A stretch of DNA of 64,000 nucleotides from Drosophila pseudoobscura (Eukaryota > Arthropoda > Insecta > Diptera > Drosophilidae): the NCBI RefSeq assembly GCF_009870125.1, contig NC_046680.1, positions 4,154,001 to 4,218,000 on the forward strand. Reading direction: 5' to 3'. Within the stretch, counting starts at the first letter, position 1, and every line of letters starts with the position of its first letter. The notes under the pieces were generated by a model. That model did not search any database and was not told the origin of the DNA. It saw only the letters and a list, made by a program, of their open reading frames with translations. Of this stretch, positions 25,201 through 34,420 are shown piece by piece. Position numbers and translations under genes: made by a program.

Positions 25201-27786
25201 GACACACTTCCAGCGTGTTCAAGTGCCAAAGTTCCAAAGTGCCAAGGTGGCAAAGTGCAAAAGTTTTCGCAGCTCACCTTCTTTAGCTTCGCCTGCAAAT
25301 CAAAGTTGGCCTTGCCGCCTTGGACGGTGATCAGAAGTTTCGGCAGTTCCAGGTTCCATTCCTTTGTGAACAGCTGCACCAGCAGCTCTGGACGCGTGTC
25401 GAAGGACAAACGAACGTACTGATGGCAACATGGGATGGACGGATCAAAAGTTATTGGGACCGCACTAAAGGAAATCGCCTCAAAATTGAGCAGAACCCAC
25501 CTGAGCCTTTGTGGGATGGGCACCGCCTTGGAACTCAATGGTTCCATAGGCGTCCGTGGGCTGTGGTCGGGTGTGCTTCGTCGGCAGCCAGAGGTCCCCC
25601 GGCGAGCCGCTCTCGATGCCCTGTATGGTCTGATGCGTGATTTGGGCCTGGCCGCAGCAGCACCTGCAAAAGTGAGGGAAACGACTTGCCATACATTCTC
25701 CAGGGCAGTGAATGACGAATGACCCCTACCCTTCCCTCGCCAAATGGGAAACAACAATCATTGTTGCATTTTTGCTTAACAGACATTCGGGGAATCATCC
25801 CGTGAACTATCAGGCACATGTAGGGGCCAGTGACATGGCTTTGGAGACTTGTGGGATCTGTTAGGCCACTGAGTAAATATTTGGCAACACCAGCAGTCAA
25901 AGTCATGTAAAGTCAGGGCCATAAACCCCCATCGCGAAGCAGTTCAGTTCAGCTATCTACGAAACTGAAAACTTTCACCAGCCTGTCAGTCAGTTTATGG
26001 CGTAGCTATCTCCACTGCAGGGTCTTGCCTCCTACTCTGCCTCTGCCTCTGCGTCTGCCTGTGGATCCGTCTGTCATAATAAACAATAAATGCTAACGGG
26101 CCAAAATGAAACTAAGCACACAATCGCGAGAAACTGGGGCAGTAGCTGCTTTTGAGCAGAGAACGCCTTTAGATACTAGCGAAACTGGGTCAACTGGTGC
26201 CGTCTTGACTTGGACTTGGACCTGGAGTTGGACTTCTTTGCCTCTGGCTCCACATCCGCTGCACTTTGGCTCGTCTGCTTTCGCGTTCAGATGGGGAAGT
26301 AACTGAAACTAGTTGCACTTACCTTGTGTCGTCCTTTGGGCATGGTATGAACTTGATGCACTCGCGCTTCTGAAAATTTGTCTCGATCCAACTGCGCGGC
26401 TGATGCTAAATGGCGCGCGCGATAAAGTCAAGAAGAGAACAAGGGTTAAACCGGTTAATTACTACATCACGGGCCCATCAAAAGTGTTAATTGGTTCCAT
26501 TTGTTACATTTTGATATGCATACACTGAATATACAGCTAGAGGAATAAATGTAAGTAAGAACATAAACTTGGGGAAAGAATGGCCATGTGAAGAGATCGA
26601 TCTCAGCGCACGAGTTGTAGAGGACTACAGTGGGTGCTCGAGATATGCATTTTGTAAATGTTGAAAGGTTGAAAGAAATTCGCAAAAGCATATCAAAATA
26701 AAAAAGTATTTGAAATATTATTGGGGAAACAAAAATCGATTGAAATACGAATTTACAAATCTCGAATTTCACATCTCCCATCGAACACAAACAACATTTA
26801 TAATTAAACGTGAAATATCTAAACGCAAAGGTGAAATAAACAATTGGTTAATTTACTAAAAACGAATGTGGGAAACAAGAAAAGAAATGCGTTAATACTT
26901 TTTGCAATCAAATATATTTACAATGTTTGGTGGGAAGAATGATGTATGTACAATACTGCAAGCATCTGTAAGCTTTTCATTTCTCTGTTTTCATTTTCCA
27001 TTAATTTAGACCATTTTGGACTTGAATGGAGATTGTCATCCACTTTAGATTGAGCTGCATTCGAACATAAATCGCTCGACGCTGCCCCCGCCAGCAGCAC
27101 GTTGCCTTCCTGCCAGACCAGACCAGACCAGACCGTTTTCTCTGAACGGGCAGAGCGGCAGGGAGGTAGAACGGCATGTAACGCTTATGTAAGGTTACCT
27201 GGAAGTCACGTTGCTGTACAGACTTGAATCCGCCGAATAGAATATACACAATTTATTCAAATACCGAATACCGGGTACCGAGTACCGAATCCCACCTTTT
27301 CCAGTCGCTCCTTTGACTGGGAGAGTTTCGAGCAACAGGAAAGCCGCACTCAACAACAGCCGCTAATCTTTTGCCCGGCACCCACAAAGGAGTCACATGT
27401 TACTAATTCGGTCCACCGGCTGGATCCGAGCAACAAGTGTAAGCACTTCCTACCTCTTTGGGATGTTCGCTGGCGGCGTGGGCCTTCAGCAGATCTCGCA
27501 CGTTGAGAATCAGAACTTTGGATAGCGTCGATGAGACCGAGGAGCGCTTACGCATCCGCCTCCGCTTGCGGATTCCACGGGGCGTAGCTACAGGAGTGTC
27601 CAGGGGCGTGTTCGTTGCCAAATGGGCCCCAGCCTCGGCGGCAATAAAGGCGGAGGTGGAGACCCGCACTGCGGTGGCTGTGGAAACGGAGCCTGGCGTG
27701 TTGCTATACCGACGCACGGTGGAGAAGTCTTTTGAGATGCGACGCAGGTATTTTTGAGGCGCCAGCGGCGAGTCGACAACAACCAT
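7230..27786 (-). CDS. Trpm: TRPM cation channel
   Basis: Thirty exons whose lengths sum to 6057 nt without a frame break (2018 residues): 27454-27786, 26323-26399, 25501-25663, 25278-25418, 25056-25128, 24305-24464, 24059-24195, 23595-23751, 23004-23151, 22149-22335, 21909-22065, 21712-21813, 19275-19467, 19026-19215, 18751-18962, 18534-18686, 15024-15173, 14732-14889, 14326-14516, 14117-14262, 11612-11711, 11428-11549, 11223-11346, 10579-10811, 10040-10315, 9591-9975, 9182-9391, 8801-8938, 8386-8543, 7230-8312. Melastatin homology region (motifs [22 protein letters not shown]), S1-S6 (~912-1142), pore helix [16 protein letters not shown] helix [13 protein letters not shown], coiled coil (~1225-1290), then a Ser/Gly-rich tail. 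No alpha-kinase domain, as in the known fly TRPM. Family role: plasma-membrane divalent cation channel in Mg/Zn homeostasis and cold nociception. The ATG at 27786 is one of several likely starts. Confidence 0.92.
8313..8385 (-). other. Trpm: Trpm last intron, retention gives an early stop
   Basis: A 73-nt intron (GTATCT donor, TGAACAG acceptor). Removing it joins GAG to AGC and opens the 360-codon final exon. If retained, translation runs ten codons past the GAG and stops at TGA, deleting the C-terminal 360 residues. Confidence 0.8.
9441..9485 (+). repeat. Three tandem copies of a 15-bp unit
   Basis: Three exact copies of AGAATTACAGTACAG lie in the Trpm intron between the exons at 9182-9391 and 9591-9975. 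Confidence 0.9.
11712..13068 (-). other. Trpm intron before the pore exon
   Basis: Apart from a minus-strand AATAAA at 12979-12984, serving the alternative terminal exon, and a GA-rich run at about 12795-12832, I see nothing in this stretch. Confidence 0.5.
12979..12984 (-). terminator. Poly(A) signal of the alternative Trpm terminal exon
   Basis: AATAAA on the minus strand, 85 nt past the stop codon of the alternative terminal exon, a normal spacing for polyadenylation. Confidence 0.45.
13069..13455 (-). CDS. Trpm: Alternative terminal exon of Trpm (pore-less isoform)
   Basis: Open frame of 128 codons plus TAG, entered through an acceptor CTAG ending at 13456. It starts in phase 0, exactly the phase left by the S5 exon 14117-14262 (ends WRLIRE). 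The encoded tail begins [16 protein letters not shown], is rich in Gly/Ser, then Thr/Ala/Pro (a TTTTTT run), and ends CYLESRL. A poly(A) signal follows 85 nt after the stop. Used as a last exon it would truncate the channel after S5, removing pore, S6, TRP helix and coiled coil. A second frame is also open over about 95 codons (Gln/Pro-rich), so the frame choice rests on splice phase. Short, pore-less TRPM isoforms exist in vertebrates (melastatin short form); equivalence here is inference. Confidence 0.5.
   Translation of the reverse strand, partial: VIAGSIVAPGFPGALGHSSRSHNARGGGYGSTFSPGSFAAGYHRGHATASSPTATATTTTTTSTVRPLSSATATAPETGSAATPAPHAPTGTTFNSSEHGHLSGGNLTNVQINKDENNKLVCYLESRL
13456..14116 (-). 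other. Trpm intron
   Basis: No further coding signal seen. A TACATATGTACATACATAC stretch lies at about 14022-14043. Confidence 0.5.
15754..15792 (-). CDS. Trpm: Trpm 39-nt optional exon
   Basis: Thirteen codons ([13 protein letters not shown]) with a TTTACAG acceptor and a GTTAGT donor. It is phase 0 at both ends, matching the flanking exons 18534-18686 and 15024-15173, so it can be included or skipped without changing frame. It carries an NLT sequon, but the linker is expected to be cytoplasmic. Confidence 0.55.
16176..16232 (-). CDS. Trpm: Trpm 57-nt optional exon A
   Basis: Nineteen codons ([19 protein letters not shown]), TTACAG acceptor, GTGAGT donor, phase 0 at both ends. It would insert into the linker between the N-terminal homology region and S1. 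Confidence 0.6.
17028..17084 (-). CDS. Trpm: Trpm 57-nt optional exon B
   Basis: Nineteen codons ([19 protein letters not shown]), GCAAG acceptor, consensus GTAAGT donor, phase 0 at both ends. Its length equals exon A, which suggests mutually exclusive or cassette use at the same linker site. The Ser-rich content would add possible phosphorylation sites. Confidence 0.55.
19468..21711 (-). other. Trpm intron, 2.2 kb
   Basis: No exon seen. Contains short tandem GTTGGCC copies at about 19963-19985 and CGAACAC copies near 20420. Confidence 0.6.
22336..23003 (-). other. Trpm intron
   Basis: No coding signal. Imperfect CTACGGC/AACGGC repeats at about 22661-22700. Neighbouring introns 23152-23594 and 24465-25055 likewise show nothing supportable. 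Confidence 0.5.
26400..27453 (-). other. Trpm intron
   Basis: Nothing firm. Four ACCAG units lie at about 27113-27131. A short open stretch ending at a GTAACC donor near 27196 could be a skipped exon but has no good acceptor. Confidence 0.4.
27454..27786 (-). CDS. Trpm: Trpm N-terminal coding exon (111 codons)
   Basis: Starts with ATG in context CCAATATGG and runs open to a GTAGGA donor, ending HPKE in phase 0 so that it joins PRSWIETNF of exon 26323-26399. It is basic and Ser/Thr-rich, including RKRRRMRKR at about residues 74-82. No usable acceptor lies just upstream (the sequence is purine-rich), so I treat it as a first coding exon with its own promoter. Vertebrate TRPM6/7 have only a few residues before the equivalent SWI motif, so this long N terminus is probably isoform-specific. 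Confidence 0.7.
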
Positions 27787-30700
27787 ATTGGCAGCCGCAA
27801 TGTTGGCTGTATTTCGATACTGTATTTCCTCTTAACTGTATTATCCACACGACATGCTCCACTGTTAATCCGTTTGGCATTTCCATATGAAACCAAATCA
27901 GAATCTGGCGTGCTATCGGCGCGACAGTCCAATCCCAACTGGCACGCATATGATGCTGGGAAGCTGCTCTCTTTTCTGGGGCTTGCAGCTGCAGCTGCGG
28001 CTGCGGATATTTACTGAGAGGGGGAACAGGAACGCAATCTCTGCTCCATCGTACCGGGTGTAAGGTGTAGGTGTGTAGGCGGGACCCAACTGCTCTCCAA
28101 TTAGATATGACAAGCTCTGGCAGACAAGAGATTTCGTTTGTGTTGTTTCGGCGACACTTTCTGCTCCACAATGCCGACGATGAAAGCTTCGCATCGATTT
28201 TCCGGGGGGCTCCCAAAAGTATGAAATGGTTTTCGAGCGGAGCATTTGATTTGCAGGTTGGTTAATTTGAATTTTCCGACAAGGTGTCATCTCACACTCT
28301 GCTACACTCTACACTCTGTCTGATAAGCAGACAATGCAACACACAGTTTGGGACTGTTCTTCACCAGCGCCGGTTCAATTGGGATTAATCAAGACAGACA
28401 GACTCGATGACACGATGATGGCCGTGCCCTCGAGTATGCAAATTTCTGTTGGGGTCCTGGCCAAGATTCTGTGGGAAAACAGTTGGCGTACGATGTGTAT
28501 GTCTCTTGCCAAATTCGACTGGCCTCATTATTAGCTGAAATCTGGAGTGCATCCAAGACCATTCCATCTCCTCCTCTGTTACGCTATGGCAAAATTTAAA
28601 TTATTTGTGTAATTATTTGCCTTGGATGTTTTGTTGGCTTCATCCTTAGATTGGGGCGTGCCAAAATAGTTGATGGGCCGGAGCCCCATCGGAAGGCATT
28701 AGTTCCATGAAAAGGCTAGGATGTTTAGTCGGCAGCATCGATTCCAGCGAGATGTCACGAACGAGTGGAGAATTAAGTTGCTTTTGTTGATCAAATGAGG
28801 TTAATTAATTAGTCGCAGAGCCCTCCGGTCCGGGCTCGGCTCGTCGCTGGACAGATTTCGCGTACAATAAAGGTTAGGTGCACTTTGATTAATAGGCAGG
28901 AACAAATGCAAACAAACTAAACGTGGAGTACAGAGCTAGCGACAACGATTGTGGGGGAACGTACAGCGAAAACAAGTAAATGATATACAAACTAAATGTG
29001 GATTCAATGTTGATTGCTTACCCTCGGCACAGTTATATTTATCAGACCCCAACAGATTTTTTTCAGTCCCCATGGTATCTTGGTTGTGTTTTAATTATTG
29101 TGTTGGTTTTCAGTTTACATTGTTCAATGGTCAGGTAGTGTTGACGTGTCGCAGCACGTTGCAGATGGTTTTTGTTGGTGTTGCAATGATGTTGATGTTG
29201 ATGTTGATGTTGGTTGTCGGGTGGTGGTCGTTGTAGTCGTTGGATTGACATTGATGTTTCAATAATCGCATACATAATTTAATCATTTGGGCAATTTCGA
29301 ATGCGAATGCGAATTCGAATTACGAACACCCACGCACACACAAATACGCATACACAGAAACGGTGCATTCAAGTGTTGTCAACGACAAATCGTGTTTGAC
29401 AGATCGGGTGTTGTTTATGTGTGCGTGTTCCCGTGTGGGGGTTGTGGCGTTGTTTGGGAGGGGAGTGGAGTGGAGTGTGAAAACACAAAAGAGATTAATT
29501 AACAGATCGCAGCACAATAATTCAAATTTGCAATGAAGATGTTTCAAAACCGAACGGAAGGTGAAAGAGGGTTTGGGTATTTCAAGGACCGAAACAGAGC
29601 ACACATTTTGTGTTGGTGTTTGTGTGGGGTGTTGTGAGACGGTGTGCGAGTGTGAGTCGTTGTGTCAGTGTTGTGAAAAGCAAAGTTGAAAGTAGAAGAG
29701 AAATATTATTGAAAATTAGTCGGAGGATATGAAAAGACTGTTTCGTCTTCTCATTGGATATTCGAGGCGTATTCTGTAATGACCTGCTGCCAGACCGCTT
29801 TGTTTTGTTTTTTTTTTTTTTTTTGTAAGAACAGAGCTCGATAATTCTCATCTCTAAACCAATGACCAGTACTTCTCTATTTTCAATAATTCTACCACTA
29901 CAGTTAAGTACACTATTGAAGTTTGGAGCCCCGAATTAGAAATAACAAACAAAAATGCACCCACACGCTTCCGTTGAATGGGAGCCAAAGGACGCCGGCT
30001 ACAAAAAGTGCCCAGAACACTGGGGAAATTTTGTTTTTCTGCCGCAAAGCCATTGGGCCCACTAGGAGCCATACAAGCCATACCCCTGCATATCCGTACG
30101 TACGTATCTCCATATATGTGTCCATATACAGATGCGTGTGCATCTGCATCTGCTGGTACGTATGTATGTACATATATCTTTCCAAAAACTGCTTCATGCA
30201 GCGACTATTAAACTAAAAGCTTTTTCTTCCTGTGCACCCAAGAGCCAAACAACTTTTGTGTGGGAACAAACACACAGTTCAGGGGATATGGAAGGAAAAT
30301 GTGACACATTTCAATTTAATTAAACAGCCAGCCCACATATTATACGGAACTGGCTAACAGGCACTGGCGCGTGTCGTGATCGAAACATTTTAATGGTAAT
30401 AATGCTGAAATAAATATTGGCCTGTATGAAGCTGTCAATTAATTAACTCCTGTTTCACACCTCAGTGGAGTGGGGAATTTCGAATGCCTCGAGGCAACAC
30501 AACCCAAAACTTGTAGCCTGACCACAAAAACTCATCATAACGGTGGGTTGTATGTCTAACGGAATGGCTCAAAAGCTCTAGCCAGCATTTGTTGTTTCCC
30601 GGGCAACAGACACAGGATACGACATCCCAGATGCCCAGATAGGTGCAAGTGCATCAGTCTCGTCTTCCAGCTCGTGCGTAAAGCCAGGTGGACCACAAAA

Positions 30701-31161
30701 CAGCACGACCAGAGTTCTTCCGGAGCAGTGCCACCGTGGGAAATTTGTAGTGAAATTAGTAGTGCTTCCATGACAGCATTGGATGTGCGGGCCGGCAGTC
30801 TCGGAGTGCCCGTTTGCATGGTTGGCTTCCAATATGAGTGCGGAATTGACTTTTGCCGGAGTTTTCACAACATTTGCGTGAAGCCCATACATAAGAGCAA
30901 CTTGAACTGGAAGAGACCCCGGCTGAAGAGAACGAGGGGAGAGTGGGAGCAAGTCGCTCACGCTTCACAGCACAACGACAGCTGCCGATTAACACAAGGC
31001 GACAGTCGTCAGAGCACGTCATAGCACGTCCGATATATGGCCCAGTCGACATGTATATGTACATATATATATTGTATATGTAGGCACAATACGAACACAA
31101 CACGAATACCGGTTAGATAATGAGCAGTAAATTACTCATTGACTGATCTACTCGTACTTAC
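27787..31161 (-). other. Upstream Trpm region / 5' intron
   Basis: No gene recognised. A short ATG-initiated stretch ending at a GTAAGC donor (about 29019-29073, minus) has AT-rich codon thirds and the wrong phase for the Trpm exon. A GATGTT microsatellite occupies 29188-29213 and a poly(T) run 29810-29824. An open frame at 30578-30961 (minus) has no codon bias I trust. Confidence 0.4.
29188..29213 (+). repeat. (GATGTT)n microsatellite
   Basis: Four consecutive copies of GATGTT in the Trpm 5' region. Confidence 0.85.
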
Positions 31162-31213
31162 AAACACCCAGTTTGTCTGGAAGAACATGGCTAGCCGCTC
31201 GGCGTAGGGGAAT
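31162..31213 (-). CDS. Unassigned 52-nt exon, probable alternative 5' exon of Trpm
   Basis: Flanked by a strong TGTGCAG acceptor and a GTAAGT donor. In the frame FPYAERLAMFFQTNWVF, 14 of 17 codons end in G or C, typical of fly coding sequence. It needs two bases from an upstream exon and ends in phase 0, which fits Trpm exon 26323-26399. I do not recognise the peptide. It could instead belong to an unrecognised gene nested in the Trpm 5' intron. Confidence 0.4.
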
Positions 31214-33293
31214 CTGCACAGTTATGGCCGCAAGCTCGAAAGGTACACATGCAACATGTACATATCTACTACATGCGTATCGACTATGCGCGACTGCGAT
31301 TGCGACTGCGATTACGATTACGATTACGGGCTGTGCGATGCGCTTTCGGAGCTGACAGTTCCCGCATGATTCAGTTCGGTGTCGCGTCAAGAACTGCTGG
31401 CGGAGTTGTCGCTCCCCCGCCCAGTCGGCGGGTCGAGCTGCGTCAATTAGCGGCTCAAATATAGCGCCAATACGATCGAATATGAGTGAGCGCATAGAAA
31501 AATGAGCAAAAACGAGTAACAGCGCTGGTGTGGGAGTGCCGACTATCGGATACCAGCGCCAGTCAGACGCACTTCTTTGTGGTCTATTTTTTTCTTTCTA
31601 CAAGAACTACTCGATCGTAATGATTTTTTGTGGATATTAAAAACGGTTGCAGTGGAAATGTCACACATCTGAAACCAAAATGATCTGCGTGGGCATCGCG
31701 GAGTCCACATTTACACCAACCGTATATACCCCTCTCCCCAGCGAGTACTGGGCACGCCCATAGCGAGAGCGGTAGCACGGCATGAGCGATAAGAATGTAC
31801 ATATACTCGTAGCAGTGGTTAGAGAGACGAGAGTTCTCTTCTTTTCGCTGGTCTTCTATATTAATGTTTAATAACATTCAGCTATGTATGCGTGTGCTCG
31901 TGTGGTTCATTGAGAGTACACGATAGTACACAAAATGTACTTCAATTGGCCGCAAGTCAAACTCAAACGCAAACTGTTTTCAAAGAACCGATTCGAACCG
32001 AATACCTGACATAAACAGAAAGTTCACTGTACTTTTATATATACCGTGACACAGAGAATTTGTATGATTGCCTCAACAAAGTATAGCTCGTTGATCGCAC
32101 ATGAACTGGGTTACGAATAGACCTAAGTAAATAGTGGCCATACGGCGCTGAGATTTTGAGTGGAAATTGCACTGAAAACCTAAATAAATGTGCAACAGGC
32201 AGTAGGAGGCATCTATGCATCTGTAAGAATGATAAAACACATGATAGGAGTAATAACGCATAAGATATCAGTATACCTTAATAAACATTAAAAACAAATA
32301 AAATCAGTGCGCACGGAAACTCGATAGCTCCCCCTGTAAGAATAGCTCGAGTCTTTGTGACACCCGGTCTTACACCCGGTCCAAAAAGGTGTGCAACTCT
32401 GGCAGGCCAATATAAGCCAAATCAAAGGGCTTACTGATCTCGAGGCAACAATAGCCCCACTAGTCGAAAACTGTGATCCCTTTGATTTTACATACATTCA
32501 TACGATATACATACATCTTTAAAAAATTACACAATTATTATTATTTGATTTGATTGCCTAAAAAATGACAATTATGGCTTGAGTTTCACACTGATGAGCT
32601 TCTGTCCTTTATGGAACATACATGTACATTTAACATGTATGCCTTGCTAGCATTTCGTATACTGAGAGACCATGTACTAGTTATTGCAATTAATTGACGA
32701 TTAAAAATCCTGTTCCTAGGTCAATTTACATGACAACATGACTACCCCACATGGGGGCAGATTCACATTTTCAAAAACTATTTTGCAACAGAACAATGCG
32801 CTCTGTTCTTTGTGATAATTGGTGCGGCAGGCCGCGAAATGTCGAGGAGTTTCAGGAACATGGCTAACAAAAACTGTTTGAAAAATGTACACAAAATACC
32901 TCTGTTGTGGGTGTTCACAAAGGCTTCGAATTTACGAATGTTTCATTTATCAAAGGAGCACCAAAAGAACTAGAACTCGCCACGGCAGGTTTCCCTACAA
33001 CTAAACTATGGAGAGCTGAAGAGTACATAGATGGTAGATAATCACAGAGCAGAGTGCTCAGAGAGTGCTCCATTGTTCCACAACAAAGCAGTTTGGCAGT
33101 CAGTCAAATAGCAGAGATATACGTATCAGAGAGAAGAGAGAAGAGAGCAGAGAAAGATTGTCAGATTGGAAATCAAGCAGTGAGGAAATCAGTGCAAATT
33201 ATAGAGTTATAGAGTGAGCATCTGGAGAGGACAGAAGTCAGAGTTGAGGCCGATTCGGCTGCGGATGGATGGCTATTGGTTCGATTTGCTTAC
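31214..33293 (-). other. Intronic DNA between candidate 5' exons
   Basis: Mostly AT-rich with microsatellites. GCGATT/ACGATT repeats at 31291-31327. A 36-nt open stretch before a GTAAGC donor near 32428 lacks a pyrimidine tract and is not called. Confidence 0.4.
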
Positions 33294-33341
33294 CGGTTTC
33301 GCTTTGGGCTTCTGCTTGGCCAAACGTTTCTGTTTCAACAT
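33294..33341 (-). CDS. Candidate short first coding exon of Trpm
   Basis: ATG at 33341 opens 16 codons (MLKQKRLAKQKPKAKP) ending at a GTAAGC donor in phase 0. Spliced to exon 26323-26399 it gives a short basic N terminus directly before PRSWIETNF, similar in length to the leader before SWI in vertebrate TRPM6. An acceptor-like AACAG inside it (after codon 4) would instead make it an internal exon. Confidence 0.45.
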
Positions 33342-34052
33342 CGTCCACAGCGGACGCACAGACACGCACACATACACGGGACAGACAGGGAGACGGGGCA
33401 GAGGCCCAGCTTGGTGTGGCAGCCGACCACGGGCCACGGGCAACTCGTTACGAGCAACGGGCGGAGAACGAGGGCTGCCAGTGGACGCACAGGATCCGCT
33501 TCAATCGATTCAACTCCTGTTCGTTACTGACGGCAAGTGCAACACGCGGGCTGCTGGGAGTAAGAAAAATGATTATGAATTATAAATTATTTATTGTCTT
33601 CTTGGCTTGGCCTTGTCGTGCCGGCATGCAGAAGGAAATTTGTGCTGGATAGAAGGTGATCCGGACTCTGGTTTCGGGCGTTGGGTGTCAAGTCTCATGC
33701 AGTGGGTCGTCGGTCGTTTTATACGCACAAGGATATACACATACGTACATTCCATTGCATCCCAATGCAAGTATTATAGCTCGCTTTTGTGCGTCGCAAA
33801 GTGCAAACAACAAGTACAAACAAATGGAAACGAAACACACACACAGATACAATTCAACACAGAAAATAAATAAGACACACGAATTCCCATTCACCTGGCA
33901 CCCAATTATGGGGCACCCCATCCCCATCGGATGCCACCGAACGAAAAGGGTTCTTTTAATGCATGCTAATTGTGTTTACTTAGGAGCTCAGAGTGCCAAC
34001 AAGACGCTCAGGCTCAGGACAGACGACGGAGGACTCAAGCACAAGTACTCAC

Positions 34053-34179
34053 CTTCACGGGCTTCTTTACGGACACTGTGCGGGAATATTGATGGTAGAC
34101 CTGCACATGGTTCGAGGTGAATTTGCCCAACATCTGTATCAACTGGCCGAGATGCCAGCGACGGTCAGCGAGGATGGCT
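34053..34179 (-). CDS. Unassigned 127-nt exon, strong coding signal
   Basis: Acceptor with a clean pyrimidine tract (CTGTTTTTCAG) and a GTGAGT donor. One base completes an upstream codon, then 42 codons with strong GC3 bias: AILADRRWHLGQLIQMLGKF, then a segment containing VYHQYSRT and ending KKPVK in phase 0. I do not recognise the domain. It could join the exon at 33294-33330 or Trpm exon 26323-26399, or be part of a separate nested gene. The upstream partner must end with two spare bases. Confidence 0.45.
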
Positions 34180-34261
34180 CTGAAAAACAGTTGAACGAGC
34201 TATAATTACTAGGACGAGATATTTAGTACGTGTGTATACATGTGTGTGATATAGTAGTAGT

Positions 34262-34420
34262 TTAGGTAAGTGGTGGGAAAATCATGCGCTGCACGCCTAC
34301 GGCGTAGACCTTGGGTGACCTTTCCATTGGGATGGCCGCAGATAGCGTGTGAGCGTGTGTCGTCTCAAGTGACATGCTCAGCCGGAACGGCTGCGAGTCC
34401 CGAGTGCCAGGCTCCTTCAT
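34262..34420 (-). CDS. Small open frame or exon upstream of the 127-nt exon
   Basis: ATG-initiated frame of 52 codons (MKEPGTRDSQPFRLS... to stop TAA) with fair codon bias. It is preceded by a long pyrimidine tract and CAGCAG acceptor at 34440-34444, so it may be internal. A weak donor (AAG/GTCACC) would leave two bases and join in frame to the exon 34053-34179, giving PMER-AILADRRW. Without splicing it is a 52-residue ORF. Function unknown. Confidence 0.25.
   Translation of the reverse strand: MKEPGTRDSQPFRLSMSLETTHAHTLSAAIPMERSPKVYAVGVQRMIFPPLT

Noticed and set aside
29019..29073. Minus-strand ATG stretch (MGTEKNLLGSDKYNCAEG) ending at a GTAAGC donor
   Set aside because: Leaves one spare base, incompatible with the Trpm exon frame, and the codons are AT-ending; no acceptor partner found.
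30578..30961. Minus-strand 127-codon open frame
   Set aside because: Overlapping frames on both strands are open, with no splice or codon-bias support.
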